A stretch of 64,000 bases of DNA from Rhodobacteraceae bacterium EL53 (GTDB taxonomy: Bacteria > Pseudomonadota > Alphaproteobacteria > Rhodobacterales > Rhodobacteraceae). Location: the NCBI GenBank assembly GCA_900313015.1, contig OMPR01000019.1, positions 1 to 64,000 on the forward strand. The letters run 5' to 3'. Shown here piece after piece: positions 35,916-46,020 of this stretch (its first letter is position 1; each line of letters begins with the position of its first letter). The notes under the pieces are model-generated. The model was not told the origin of the DNA. It worked only from the letters and a program-made list of their open reading frames with translations, and did not search any database. The position numbers and the translations under genes were made by a program.

Positions 35916-37577
35916 TCACACCTCGATCGTTTTTGGACGGCGGCGTTCAAACCAGATCACAATCATCAGCCGCGTGACGAAGATCGCTGTAAAGACCGAG
36001 GTCAGGATACCCAGACCCAAAGTGATCGCAAATCCGCGCACCGGGCCAGAGCCCATAGCGAACAAGATCACCGCAGTAATGAAGGTCGTGATGTTGGCAT
36101 CCAGAATGGCAGACAGAGCCTTTTCATACCCCAATTCAATGGCGCGGCTAGGTCCTTTGGCCGTCTTCAACTCTTCGCGAATACGTTCAAAGATCAGCAC
36201 ATTCGCATCAACAGCCATACCAACCGTCAAAACAATACCCGCAATCCCCGGCAACGTGAGCGTTGCCCCAATTGCAGACAGCAACCCGAAGATCAGCGCG
36301 ACGTTCAGGATCAGTGCCACATTGGCAAACAAGCCGAACAAACCGTAGCTGAGCGCCATAAACACAAGCACCGCGGCAAATGCGATAATCGTTGCGACTT
36401 TACCTGCATCAATGCTGTCTTGCCCCAATTCTGGGCCGATGGTTCGTTCTTCAAGGAAATTCAAGCCTGCTGGCAAGGCCCCTGCCCGAAGCAAAACGGC
36501 CAAGTTGGTGCTTTCTTCGACGGTAAAGTTTCCGGTGATGATCCCAGAACCACCCGGGATATGCGATTGGATAACCGGGGCGGAAACCACCTCATCATCC
36601 AAAACAATCGCAAACGGGCTGCCGATGTTTTCAAGCGTATAGTCACCGAATTTGCGCGCACCAGAGGTGTTAAAACGGAAATTCACCGCGGGTCGGCCGT
36701 TTTGGTCAAACGCGGGTTGCGCATCAACCAATTCTTCGCCGGTCACCACTGGGGCCGCTTCGACAGTATAAAAGATCCCTTCATCATCTAGCGATGGGAT
36801 CACCTTGTTGCCAACGCCGGCAGCAGCATCTTCGTCGGTTCCGCGCGATACAACGGGATTGAACGATAGCTGTGCTGTTGTCCCGATAATCTCTTTCAAC
36901 TCCGAGGCGCTACCGATGCCAGGAACCTGAATCAGGATGCGATCAGCACCTTGACGTTGGATCGTAGGTTCGCGTGTACCAACCTCATCAATCCGACGTC
37001 GTACGATTTCCAGTGCTTGTCGTACAGTTCGGTCATCCGATGCCAGCTTTTCTGCCTCGGACAGTTGGACCACCACGATGGACCCTTCGCTGCGCACTTC
37101 GATGTCGTAAGACCCCACCCCGGACAGGGATTGGATCGGACGGGCCAAGCCACGTACAACTTCCAAGGCCCGAGACATACCCTCAGGGTTGGTGATCTTA
37201 ATCCGAATCTCATCCGCTTCGGAAGGTTGTTTGCGGATCGAACCAACGGTCCCGCGCTCAGGGCGCAGTGCATCACGCACTTCGGGCCACATGGCCTCCA
37301 TCCGGCTGGCGTAGACATCGTCGACCTGAACCTCGGCAAGCAAATGCGCACCACCGCGCAGATCCAAACCCAAATTCACCAATGATGAGGGCATCCAACT
37401 GGGCCATTGCCCGGCTTGTTGCGTCAACTCAGACGTAGCACCGCTTAGCTCAATCGCTGAGACGGCGTCGTTGCTCTGTTCTACACGCGTGTAGAACGCA
37501 TTCGGCAGGGCCATCGCTAAACCGGCCAAACAGACCAGCCAGATGAGAACCCGCTTCCAGGTGTCGATTTGCAGCAT
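35916..37577 (-). CDS. secD: Protein-export membrane protein SecD
   Basis: 553 residues. A first membrane helix is followed by LGLDLRGGAHLLAEV, the large periplasmic P1 domain, and five C-terminal helices with VGMAVDANVLIFERIREEL. It works with SecF and YajC at the translocon. Middle gene of yajC-secD-secF; 1 bp separates it from secF. Confidence 0.98.
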   Translation of the reverse strand: MLQIDTWKRVLIWLVCLAGLAMALPNAFYTRVEQSNDAVSAIELSGATSELTQQAGQWPSWMPSSLVNLGLDLRGGAHLLAEVQVDDVYASRMEAMWPEVRDALRPERGTVGSIRKQPSEADEIRIKITNPEGMSRALEVVRGLARPIQSLSGVGSYDIEVRSEGSIVVVQLSEAEKLASDDRTVRQALEIVRRRIDEVGTREPTIQRQGADRILIQVPGIGSASELKEIIGTTAQLSFNPVVSRGTDEDAAAGVGNKVIPSLDDEGIFYTVEAAPVVTGEELVDAQPAFDQNGRPAVNFRFNTSGARKFGDYTLENIGSPFAIVLDDEVVSAPVIQSHIPGGSGIITGNFTVEESTNLAVLLRAGALPAGLNFLEERTIGPELGQDSIDAGKVATIIAFAAVLVFMALSYGLFGLFANVALILNVALIFGLLSAIGATLTLPGIAGIVLTVGMAVDANVLIFERIREELKTAKGPSRAIELGYEKALSAILDANITTFITAVILFAMGSGPVRGFAITLGLGILTSVFTAIFVTRLMIVIWFERRRPKTIEV

Positions 37578-37610
37578 TACCCTGCCTTTTGAATGTGTTA
37601 GAGGTCAGAG

Positions 37611-37895
37611 TTACTTGGCAGGTTCGGTCTTGCTGACAACCTGAGCAAGCGTGGCTTTGACCACACGCACTTTGACGCCCTCGGCGATTTCTACTTCGAT
37701 TTCGCCATCTTCTTTGACCTTGGCAACCTTACCGATCAAACCACCCTGGGTGACAACCTGATCTCCACGACGTACGGCATCAACCATCGCCTGATGCTCT
37801 TTTACTTTTTTCTGCTGCGGGCGGATCAGCAAGAAATACATGATCGCAAAAATAAGAATGAGCGGAAGAAACTGACCGAGTGCGCCAACGTCCAT
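37611..37895 (-). CDS. yajC: Preprotein translocase subunit YajC
   Basis: 94 residues: an N-terminal membrane helix (FLPLILIFAIMYFLLIRPQQKK) and a small cytoplasmic beta domain with RRGDQVVTQGGLIGKVAKV. First gene of yajC-secD-secF, 33 bp upstream of secD. Divergent from the MscS-type channel gene. Confidence 0.97.
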   Translation of the reverse strand: MDVGALGQFLPLILIFAIMYFLLIRPQQKKVKEHQAMVDAVRRGDQVVTQGGLIGKVAKVKEDGEIEVEIAEGVKVRVVKATLAQVVSKTEPAK

Positions 37896-38104
37896 GGGAT
37901 ATTCCTTTGTTCAGAGGCAAGGGGCATTTCCCCCCGCAAATTTGCCGGGAACCTATGCGCTGATCCGGGGGTTTGCAAGAGAACCCGTGCTCCCGGATAA
38001 ACTCATTGCACGACACAAGTCCCACAATCGCAAAAAGTTCTGAAAGATAGCCATTGGCCCCTCTTCCGGCCGGGGTATAGTCCACTCGTTACAGGAGGCC
38101 ACCC

Positions 38105-39763
38105 ATGATCCAACTGCTTCGTTATATGCTGACCTTAACGGCAGCAATTGCGGCTTTTTCTAACGGACCATCGTGGGCACAAGACGCGGCCCCTTCTGCC
38201 CCCACAACGCAAACAGAAGAAGTTGAGGGAGTCTTCAAATCTGCTGTTATTGTTGATGGAAATGAACTGTTCTATTTGCGGGGGTCGAGTGCTCTTCCCG
38301 CCTCAGAACGGGTTGCACATGTGCAGGACCGTATCATTGCATTGGCCGAAACATCCAATACAGACACCGTTGTTATTACTGAAGATATTACAGATGTCGG
38401 GATCGTCCTATTTGCCAATGGACAGGAAATCACGGTGGTCACTTCCTCGGATGCCGAACTGGAGAAAATGGAAATAGTGGTTCTGGCGCAGTTGCAAGGC
38501 GAAGCAATCCGAAGCGCCATTTTAAACTACCGAAGCGATAGATCCGACGAGGCCAGGGTTTCCGGAGCAATTGACGCGATCCTGTGGATAGCTGGTTTTT
38601 CCCTCTTTTCGTTTGTTTTGATCTGGCTGCGACGAAAACTGAAATATCGGATCACCAAAGTTGTTCATCGCCACTTTGCTGATGTGGAAACCGCCACCAA
38701 CGCTCAGGTACAGGCCGAAGCAATTGCCGCCCTAATTCGGTTTGGTGTGAACTTTGTTCTCTTGGCAGTGTTTTTTCTGGGGACTTATTATTTCTTGTCC
38801 TTTGTTTTGTTGGCGTTTGCAGAAACACGTTACATCGCGCAAATCTTGCTGACCTACGTCACCGTTCCTGTCCTGAACATCATTCTTGGGTTCATCAGAT
38901 ACATCCCGAATATAATTACTTTGGGCGTCATTGCCTTGATGACCCAATACGTTGTGAAAGGATTCCGGGTCTTTTTCGACGCGGTTGAGGCCGGCAGTTT
39001 TGACCTCGGGGATTTCGAACGCCATTGGATCAATCCGACGTTTAACATCATACGCGCAGTGGTCATCTTGATCGCGCTTGTTTTCTCTTTCCCATACATC
39101 CCCGGATCTGACAGCGCCGCCTTCCAAGGCTTGACCCTGCTCATTGGAGCAATGCTCTCTCTTGGGTCCAATTCAGTTGTCGGTAACATTCTATCAGGGC
39201 TCTTTGTAATCTATCGACGCTCGACCAGCATCGGCGATCGCATCCAGATCGGCGAACATGTTGGTGATGTTGTCCAAATCAAACTGATGGAAACACATCT
39301 AAAATCGATCAAGAATGAGCTCATATCGATCCCCAACGCCCAATTGTTGAATTCAGAAGTCATCAACTACACCAAAAAGGTCGATGGAAGTGGACTGCTT
39401 GTCCATACAACTGTGGGCATTGGATACGAAGAGCCCCCGGAAAAGGTAGATGCAATGCTCATCGAAGCTGCCCATCGAACCAAAGGCCTCAAAAACCGGC
39501 CCGAACCCTTTGTGTTGTGGTCGGCATTGGCCGATTATGCGACGAACTACCAAATCAACGCCTATACCACGCGTGGCGCATCTATTCCGCGCATCAAATC
39601 GGATTTGCATCGCAACATTGTTGCGGTTTTCACCGAAAACCAAGTTCAGATCATGACACCCTCGTACATCGCCGATCCGGCAGAACCCAAAATCCCGGAT
39701 CACAAATGGAATGGGCAGCTTGCACACGAAGAACAGTTGGATACAGCAGAGAAAGCCGACTGA
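38105..39763 (+). CDS. MscS-family mechanosensitive ion channel, large form
   Basis: 552 residues beginning with a signal peptide (MIQLLRYMLTLTAAIAAFSNGPSWA) behind AGGAGG. A periplasmic domain of about 150 residues precedes membrane helices from about residue 160 to 360. The MscS core follows: LTLLIGAMLSLGSNSVVGNILSGL as pore helix, then YRRSTSIGDRIQIGEHVGDVVQI, the beta domain. The N-terminal periplasmic part makes it longer than E. coli MscS. It should release solutes on hypo-osmotic shock. Confidence 0.9.
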   Translation: MIQLLRYMLTLTAAIAAFSNGPSWAQDAAPSAPTTQTEEVEGVFKSAVIVDGNELFYLRGSSALPASERVAHVQDRIIALAETSNTDTVVITEDITDVGIVLFANGQEITVVTSSDAELEKMEIVVLAQLQGEAIRSAILNYRSDRSDEARVSGAIDAILWIAGFSLFSFVLIWLRRKLKYRITKVVHRHFADVETATNAQVQAEAIAALIRFGVNFVLLAVFFLGTYYFLSFVLLAFAETRYIAQILLTYVTVPVLNIILGFIRYIPNIITLGVIALMTQYVVKGFRVFFDAVEAGSFDLGDFERHWINPTFNIIRAVVILIALVFSFPYIPGSDSAAFQGLTLLIGAMLSLGSNSVVGNILSGLFVIYRRSTSIGDRIQIGEHVGDVVQIKLMETHLKSIKNELISIPNAQLLNSEVINYTKKVDGSGLLVHTTVGIGYEEPPEKVDAMLIEAAHRTKGLKNRPEPFVLWSALADYATNYQINAYTTRGASIPRIKSDLHRNIVAVFTENQVQIMTPSYIADPAEPKIPDHKWNGQLAHEEQLDTAEKAD

Positions 39764-39844
39764 TGGCGCAATCAGGCGCTACCCCCCGTCAAAGAGATCA
39801 GGCATAACCGGGCTCAGTGAATCACACATTCAAGGACCCAAGAC

Positions 39845-41137
39845 ATGCATGACATCCGCGCCATTCGCGAAAACCCTGCCGCCTTTGACGCCGCCCTGGC
39901 GCGGCGTGGGGATGCGGCAATGTCAGAAGATCTTTTGGCGTTGGACTCGGAGCGCCGCGCCAAAATTCAAGCTGCGGAAACGGCACAGGCAGAACAGAAC
40001 AAAGCATCAAAAGAAGTCGGTGCCGCCAAAGGGCGTGGCGACGAGGATGAGTTCCAACGGTTGCGTGCGCTCGTTGCTGAGAAAAAGGCCGAGATTGCAG
40101 CCATGCAGTCCGACGCCAAGGATTTGGACGCCCAGCTGACCGACAAGCTTGCGCGTATAGCCAATTCCCCCGCCCAAGATGTACCCGAAGGGGCTGACGA
40201 AAACGACAACGTCGAGGTGAACCGCTGGGGAACTCCGGCAGAGCTTGATTTTGAAGCCAAGGAACATTTCGATATTCCTGCAGTGTCCGCGTTAATGGAT
40301 TTCGAAACCGCTGCCAAAATTTCAGGCAGCCGTTTTGTGCTGCTCAAGGGCGCGGTGGCTCGGGTTCATCGGGCACTGGCTCAGTTCATGATCGACACGC
40401 ACGTGGACCAAAATGGCCTGACCGAAGTCCATACGCCCGTTTTGGTGCGCGATGAGGCGATGTACGGAACCGACAAGCTGCCTAAATTCGGCGAAGACAG
40501 CTATCAGACCACAAACGGCTGGTGGTTGGTGCCGACATCCGAAGTTCCGTTGACCTATTCGGTTGCCGGTGATGTGCTGGAAGCCAGCCAATTGCCTATC
40601 CGTATGACCGCACACACACTCTGCTTTCGGTCAGAGGCCGGATCCGCAGGACGTGATACATCCGGCATGCTGCGCCAGCACCAGTTTGAAAAAGTCGAGA
40701 TGGTCTCGATCACCCACCCAAATGAGTCCGATGCAGAACAAAAACGCATGTTGCGTTGCGCCGAAGATCTGTTGGAGCAATTGGGCGTCCCCTATCGCAC
40801 AGTGATCCTGTGTACAGGCGATATGGGATTTGGCGCGCGCCGCACCTTTGATATCGAGGCTTGGTTACCCGGCCAGAACGCCTATCGCGAAATCTCTTCG
40901 GTTTCGACTACTGGAGATTTTCAGGCCCGTCGCATGAATGCCCGGTTCCGCCCCGAAGAAGGTGCAAAACCTGAATTCGTGCACAGCCTGAATGGATCTG
41001 GTCTTGCGGTTGGCCGCTGCTTGATTGCCGTTCTAGAGAACGGTCAGAACGCGGATGGAACAGTGACCTTGCCAGACGTTCTGGCACCCTATCTTGGTGG
41101 AAAGCAGACGATGACCTTAGAAGGCAATCTCGTTTGA
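39845..41137 (+). CDS. serS: Seryl-tRNA synthetase
   Basis: 430 residues. The N-terminal helical arm (about 1-110) binds the long variable arm of tRNA-Ser. The class II catalytic core includes [48 protein letters not shown] (motif 2) and the motif 3 region [17 protein letters not shown]. It charges tRNA-Ser and tRNA-Sec with serine. Followed by a terminator 7 bp after the stop. Confidence 0.98.
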   Translation: MHDIRAIRENPAAFDAALARRGDAAMSEDLLALDSERRAKIQAAETAQAEQNKASKEVGAAKGRGDEDEFQRLRALVAEKKAEIAAMQSDAKDLDAQLTDKLARIANSPAQDVPEGADENDNVEVNRWGTPAELDFEAKEHFDIPAVSALMDFETAAKISGSRFVLLKGAVARVHRALAQFMIDTHVDQNGLTEVHTPVLVRDEAMYGTDKLPKFGEDSYQTTNGWWLVPTSEVPLTYSVAGDVLEASQLPIRMTAHTLCFRSEAGSAGRDTSGMLRQHQFEKVEMVSITHPNESDAEQKRMLRCAEDLLEQLGVPYRTVILCTGDMGFGARRTFDIEAWLPGQNAYREISSVSTTGDFQARRMNARFRPEEGAKPEFVHSLNGSGLAVGRCLIAVLENGQNADGTVTLPDVLAPYLGGKQTMTLEGNLV

Positions 41138-41144
41138 ACACATG

Positions 41145-41175
41145 CGCCAAGCTCTTTTGCGGAGCTTGGCGTTTT
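41145..41175 (+). terminator. Rho-independent terminator after serS
   Basis: CGCCAAGCTC (41145-41154) pairs fully with GAGCTTGGCG (41162-41171), followed by TTTT. It may also limit the convergent lysine-rich protein gene, though no T-run follows on that strand. Confidence 0.85.
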
Positions 41176-41213
41176 CAAGGCATGAGAAAATCCTGTACCT
41201 GAGCAGGTACGCT

Positions 41214-41894
41214 CTACTTTTTGCTTTTAGCAGATTTTTTCTTACCTTTAGACTGACCAGACTTACCCTTTTTCGCCTTGCCATCTGATTTGGTAGCTTT
41301 GTCTGACTTGGTTTTCTTGTAAGTCTTTTTGTCCTTGTCGGCCTTATCTTTTTTCGGTTTTTCCTTTTTGGCCTTGGCTTTCGCCTTCACTTTCTCTTTT
41401 GCCTTAGAAAACTTCCGTTCCAACTTTGCTGCTTGTTTTGCAGCTTTATCTGCTTTGGATTTTGCTTTGGCTTTTTTCTTAGCTTTGGCTTTATCGGCTT
41501 CAGTCTCTTTCTGAGAAGCCTTCATTGCGACCGGTTTTTCTTGGGCTTTCTGGGGCGTCGTATCATTCGGAGCAGGCGTTGCCTTTGCAGCGGTTTTAGG
41601 TGCCACAGCAGCCTCTTGCTTTGCGGAAGGGCTGGGTCGGACGCGTGGGGACTTACGGACGGCAGGTCTCCTGCGCTTCGCAGGAGTGGCCTGTTTTGGT
41701 GCAGCGGTGACCTCAGATGAAACCTCAACAGCAGCAGCAATCAAAGCGGGCGCACGCGCCGCGCCAATTCCAGGCACTTTTAGCAAAGTCTCTTGTGTGG
41801 TGTTGGCCAATGCCTGCGCCGTCTTGATCCCATGCGAGATCAGAGAAGCGGCGAGTGTTGGCCCAACTCCACGTACGTCTTTAACTGAGCTCAT
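41214..41894 (-). CDS. Helix-hairpin-helix protein with histone-H1-like lysine tail
   Basis: 226 residues in two parts. Residues 1-55 carry two helix-hairpin-helix motifs (VRGVGPTLAASLISHGI and LLKVPGIGAARAPALIAAA) that bind DNA backbone non-specifically. Residues about 65-226 are almost entirely Lys, Ala, Ser, Pro, Thr and Glu, with dense KAKAK, KKEKPKKDK and SGKKK-like runs, resembling histone H1 and other bacterial H1-like proteins. A nucleoid-associated DNA-compacting role is likely but inferred. It is monocistronic and convergent with serS. Confidence 0.82.
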   Translation of the reverse strand: MSSVKDVRGVGPTLAASLISHGIKTAQALANTTQETLLKVPGIGAARAPALIAAAVEVSSEVTAAPKQATPAKRRRPAVRKSPRVRPSPSAKQEAAVAPKTAAKATPAPNDTTPQKAQEKPVAMKASQKETEADKAKAKKKAKAKSKADKAAKQAAKLERKFSKAKEKVKAKAKAKKEKPKKDKADKDKKTYKKTKSDKATKSDGKAKKGKSGQSKGKKKSAKSKK

Positions 41895-41995
41895 CTCTCA
41901 TCCTTTCAAAACATGCTGACCCGTTACCGAATTTGTATATACACAAGATATACCAATCGCAAGCTTCAGCACGCAAACGTGCGGAAACCCCAATT

Positions 41996-42952
41996 TTAGA
42001 GCGACGGAAACGGCACCAATCTCATTTTGTCTTCATCCCAAAGCTTGAGGTTCAGCGCGGCCACCGCCTCGGGGAATTTAATCCTCCGCGGAGCAAATTC
42101 TGGAGGGAGCCCATAGTGGCAAGCCCGCAGCCGATAGGACGGAATGCGCGCGTTGAAATGGTGCATGTCGTGCAAAGTGATACAGGCAACTGCCAGATCG
42201 AAAGCCCACCCAAAATCAAGTGCTGAAGACCCCTGCAATGCTGCTATTTGTGGGTCCAGATCGGGGCGCCGATCCCAATAGGTATCTTCAAAATTGTGCT
42301 GCAAGTAGACAAGAAAGACGCCAAGCATCCCCCCTAGCAATGAAAATGCGAGCCAAACCACAAGCCCTGTCCATCCGGCAATCGCATAGAGGGCGATCAG
42401 CCCACAAACAATCACCGCATTATGCATGAGCACCCCAGCAACACCAAAGCGAAGCGTATTCTTAGGCCAACGGTAGCGGACGAAGTATGTGAACAACGCC
42501 CCAGCAGGCACAAGTATGAAGGGGTTTCGATAAAGCCGATACCACAGACGCGTCCGGGCCTTGGCGGCATACCATTCCTTGACCGTCATCGTGTGGACTT
42601 CGCCCGACTCTCGATGATCCAAGTTCCCAATGCCCGCATGATGCAGGTTATGGTTCTGTTTCATGACTTCAAAAGGGGCGAACGTGAAGGGGGACAGAAT
42701 GTGCCCCGCAATCTCGTTTTGCTGCCGTGTTTCAAACAGCGAATGATGGCCGCAATCGTGCTGCAACACGTATAAACGCACCGCCGCAATTGCAAACATC
42801 ACCCCAGCCGGTAACAGAATGAACCAATAATCTGAAAACCAGATCGCTAAAGCAAGCGCTGCAAAGTAAACCGCGAAGGTTCCCAAAAAACTGATTGCTG
42901 CCAGTCTGTTATCTTTAATACAATATTGCCGTGTATATTCTCTTAGGTCCAC
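41996..42952 (-). CDS. Fatty acid desaturase
   Basis: 318 residues with four or more membrane helices and the three His boxes of membrane desaturases: HDCGHH, HNLHH and HDMHH (in LHDMHHFNARIP). These bind a di-iron centre that inserts a double bond into an acyl chain. It is probably membrane-lipid related, and the position of the double bond cannot be told. A related hydroxylase or ketolase is possible in the same fold. Monocistronic, with der's terminator region upstream. Confidence 0.88.
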   Translation of the reverse strand: MDLREYTRQYCIKDNRLAAISFLGTFAVYFAALALAIWFSDYWFILLPAGVMFAIAAVRLYVLQHDCGHHSLFETRQQNEIAGHILSPFTFAPFEVMKQNHNLHHAGIGNLDHRESGEVHTMTVKEWYAAKARTRLWYRLYRNPFILVPAGALFTYFVRYRWPKNTLRFGVAGVLMHNAVIVCGLIALYAIAGWTGLVVWLAFSLLGGMLGVFLVYLQHNFEDTYWDRRPDLDPQIAALQGSSALDFGWAFDLAVACITLHDMHHFNARIPSYRLRACHYGLPPEFAPRRIKFPEAVAALNLKLWDEDKMRLVPFPSL

Positions 42953-43060
42953 GCCTACCCTCCCCGGTTGGCCTGCGCCAAAAGGTGTGATCTTAAAAAA
43001 CTAGCAAGGTTCAAAGGTTATGCAAGTTTTTCAGGGCAAAATTAATGCATGCGCCCCCTA

Positions 43061-43097
43061 AAAAAAAAACAGCCCCCGAACCGAGAGCTGTTTTTTG
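43061..43097 (-). terminator. Terminator after der
   Basis: On the minus strand AACAGC and GCTGTT form a stem around a C/G-rich interior, followed by about ten T (from A 43061-43069). It lies 20 bp past the der stop. A T-run of six also follows on the plus strand, so it may act both ways. Confidence 0.7.
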
Positions 43098-43115
43098 TTT
43101 TCCAAAGTGCAAATC

Positions 43116-44582
43116 TTAGCGTCTGCGTCCGTCTGTATGTTTCCGCAATTTGCTCGGTGCGTTCTTCTTACGGCCCTTGTACGGGTTTTTGTCGTTTTGG
43201 GACCGCAGCGTCAGCCGGATGGGTGACCCTGGCATATCAAAGTCCTGACGTAATCCATTCACCAGATACCGGTTATAGCTTTCCGGCATCTTGTCTGGGT
43301 GGGAACACATTACAACAAATCCGGGCGGGCGCGTCTTGGCCTGCGTCATGTAGCGCAGCTTGATACGCTTGCCTTGTGGGGCTGGTGGTGGGTGCTGCTC
43401 AAGCATCCCGATCAACCACCGGTTCAACGCAGCTGTTGGCACACGCCGGTTCCAGACATCATAAGATCGCAAGATAGCGTCATGCAATCGATCGAGACCT
43501 CGACCCGTCTTGGCAGATACAGTGATCAGCGGAGCGCCGCGCAATTGCGGTAGCAAACGTTCGAAAGATTCTTTCAAATCCTTCAACTTTTCCTGCTTTT
43601 CGTCTTCGATGTCCCACTTGTTCACAGCGATAACAACGGATCGACCTTCGCGCTCTGCCAGATCTGCGATCCGCAGGTCTTGCTGTTCAAAGGGGATCGC
43701 AGCATCAAGCAGAACAACCACAACTTCGGCGAATTTGACGGCACGCAAACCATCGGAAACAGAGAGCTTTTCGAGCTTTTCCTGAACCTTGGCCTTTTTA
43801 CGCATACCAGCAGTATCAAAGATCCGCATGGGGGTTTCACCCCACGTCGTGCGCAGGCTGATTGCGTCCCGTGTAATGCCGGCCTCGGGGCCGGTTAGCA
43901 GGCGGTCCTCGCCAACAATTTTGTTGATCAGAGTCGATTTACCTGCGTTTGGACGCCCCACAACGGCAACTTGCAAAGGCTTGGCATTGGTAATTGGCGG
44001 GGCTTGAAAGAACCCGTTTTCATCCAGTTCTTCTTCGTCCAGATCCACGTCCGTTTCGGGGGCATCATCAACTTTGGTTTCGCTCAACGTATCGATGATG
44101 GGCATCAAATGGCTGTAGAGATCATTCATCCCTTCGCCGTGTTCAGCAGAAAGACGAATCGGTTCCCCTAATCCCAGAGAATACGCTTCGATCACCCCTG
44201 CATCTGCGGCAGAGCCTTCGCCCTTGTTCGCAGCAAGGATGACATGCGCAGACCGCTTGCGCAGGATTTCGGCGAAGATCTGATCCGTGGGGGTTACCCC
44301 GGTCCGGGCATCGATCATGAACAGGCAGATGTCAGCCATATCCACAGCGCGTTCGGTCAATCGCCGCATACGCCCCTGCAAACTGTCGTCGTTCGCATCT
44401 TCCAATCCGGCGGTATCAATCACGGTAAACCGGAGATCGCCAAGACGCGCCTCTCCCTCGCGCAAATCGCGCGTCACGCCAGGTTGGTCGTCGACCAGAG
44501 CAAGGCGCTTACCTACAAGGCGGTTAAACAACGTGGATTTGCCCACATTAGGGCGCCCCACAATGGCGAGGGTCAGGGACAT
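43116..44582 (-). CDS. der: Ribosome biogenesis GTPase Der (EngA)
   Basis: 488 residues with two tandem GTPase domains and a C-terminal KH-like domain. P-loops are GRPNVGKST (near 9) and GRPNAGKST (near 210); both have DTAG. The G4 motif is NKGE in domain 1 and NKWD in domain 2; the departure from NKxD in domain 1 is common in alphaproteobacteria. It assists 50S subunit maturation in the cytoplasm. It follows bamB and a TPR gene, the order also found in E. coli (yfgM-bamB-der). Confidence 0.98.
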   Translation of the reverse strand: MSLTLAIVGRPNVGKSTLFNRLVGKRLALVDDQPGVTRDLREGEARLGDLRFTVIDTAGLEDANDDSLQGRMRRLTERAVDMADICLFMIDARTGVTPTDQIFAEILRKRSAHVILAANKGEGSAADAGVIEAYSLGLGEPIRLSAEHGEGMNDLYSHLMPIIDTLSETKVDDAPETDVDLDEEELDENGFFQAPPITNAKPLQVAVVGRPNAGKSTLINKIVGEDRLLTGPEAGITRDAISLRTTWGETPMRIFDTAGMRKKAKVQEKLEKLSVSDGLRAVKFAEVVVVLLDAAIPFEQQDLRIADLAEREGRSVVIAVNKWDIEDEKQEKLKDLKESFERLLPQLRGAPLITVSAKTGRGLDRLHDAILRSYDVWNRRVPTAALNRWLIGMLEQHPPPAPQGKRIKLRYMTQAKTRPPGFVVMCSHPDKMPESYNRYLVNGLRQDFDMPGSPIRLTLRSQNDKNPYKGRKKNAPSKLRKHTDGRRR

Positions 44583-44630
44583 GGCACTATCTTTGTAAGA
44601 CTCAGACGCGCCGTGTAGCGCATCTTGGCG

Positions 44631-45956
44631 TCAACGGAAAGCGTACAGTTGGCCTTTTGCACCGACAACGTACAAAGTGTTGCCTGCAACGACCGGTCCA
44701 CTCGTCGCTCCGTTTGGCACAGGAACCTGTGCCGTCATGGTACCATTTTCAGGATTGAAGAAGCGAATATTGCCATCACCCGAGGCAACGATCACCCGAC
44801 CACCTGCCAAGATAGGACCATAATTCGCATAGCTTGCGCCCCGTTTACCGGGCTTGTCCTTGACAAAGCCGGGCAATTCCTTGGCCCAAATCACAGTCCC
44901 GTCAGAGGCATTCATCCGAACCAGCTGATTGCGATCGCTCACTAGGAAAATGCTATCTCCTACGGGCCAAATTGGCCCCAAAGCCCCTTCATCAGCGGTC
45001 CAAAACCGTTCACCCGAAACTGCATTCAACGCAACGGTTCGTCCAGAATGGTTGCCCACAAATACACGTTTTCCAGAGACAACCGGGCTGCCGGTCACAT
45101 CACCGATCAAAGCCGATGCACGTCCTTTGCGCTGACCGGACACCGAGGATGTCCATCGTCCAAGGCCACCCTTTTTGAAACTGGCCGAGATATCTCCGGA
45201 TCCAAACGCAAAAATGGCCAGATCAGAAGTCAAAGCAGGAGCCGGAGCCCCCAAAACATTACCGACACTCGGGGTTCCCTGAATTTGCCAGGCAATACGG
45301 CCATCTTTGGTGCGGATCGCCCAACCGGTGTCATCCCCGGCGACCAGATAGATTAGCCCATCACGGATAGTCGGGGTCCCACTGCCTGTAGCATTCAGTT
45401 TCTGCTGCCACCGCTGCTGGCCGGATTTGGCATCCAATGCGGTGAGAAGGCCATACCCAGAGGACACATAAAGCACACCGTCAGCGTAGGCCATGCCACC
45501 GCCAGTCGCCTGCCCTTCTTTTTCTCCGGCTGGCACAAGATCAGTTGACCACACTGCACCCCCGCCAGATGAAACCGCGCTGACACGTGCGGCGGAGTCC
45601 AATGTATAAATCAAACCGCCCGCAACAACAGGGCTTGCGGTGATGCGCTGCCGACGTGAATTCCCCTCCCCAATATCTGCGGACCAAACCAACTGTGGTG
45701 AGGGTCGTAAGGCAGGATGTGCAACACGAAAGGCTTCAGTCCCGAAACTCTGTGGCCAGCTTTTGTTGGAAGTTGGCGCAGCCAATCGAATTGGCTTGGA
45801 CTCAGACGGCAAACCCAAAGTTGCCGGCTCACCCGAGCCTCGAATATTCTCTCTTTGTCCTGGCAGGATGATTTCGGGCTCGCCACAAGCGCCAAGCATC
45901 AACAAAGTCGTCCCCATCAAGGCGAGGCCGCCACGTGTCAGAGAAAAATATGCCAT
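44631..45956 (-). CDS. bamB: Outer membrane assembly lipoprotein BamB
   Basis: 441 residues from the ATG at 45956; a TTG two codons earlier also opens the frame. The lipoprotein signal has lipobox LGAC (C24). The rest is an eight-bladed PQQ-like beta-propeller with repeated GLIYTLDSAARVSAV and GVLYVSSGYGLLTALDAKSGQQRW-type blades. It is part of the BAM complex that folds outer membrane proteins. It sits between a YfgM-like gene and der, which supports the call. Confidence 0.92.
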   Translation of the reverse strand: MAYFSLTRGGLALMGTTLLMLGACGEPEIILPGQRENIRGSGEPATLGLPSESKPIRLAAPTSNKSWPQSFGTEAFRVAHPALRPSPQLVWSADIGEGNSRRQRITASPVVAGGLIYTLDSAARVSAVSSGGGAVWSTDLVPAGEKEGQATGGGMAYADGVLYVSSGYGLLTALDAKSGQQRWQQKLNATGSGTPTIRDGLIYLVAGDDTGWAIRTKDGRIAWQIQGTPSVGNVLGAPAPALTSDLAIFAFGSGDISASFKKGGLGRWTSSVSGQRKGRASALIGDVTGSPVVSGKRVFVGNHSGRTVALNAVSGERFWTADEGALGPIWPVGDSIFLVSDRNQLVRMNASDGTVIWAKELPGFVKDKPGKRGASYANYGPILAGGRVIVASGDGNIRFFNPENGTMTAQVPVPNGATSGPVVAGNTLYVVGAKGQLYAFR

Positions 45957-46020
45957 ATTCAAGTCGCCTGTCTTTTTATTCGAACCGTTCTGCTAGCTCC
46001 AAGCAGCGATACTTACTGGA

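Noticed and set aside
41214-41894. Lysine-rich gene as a low-complexity artefact
   Set aside because: The frame begins with two proper helix-hairpin-helix motifs and holds without interruption, so it is probably real.
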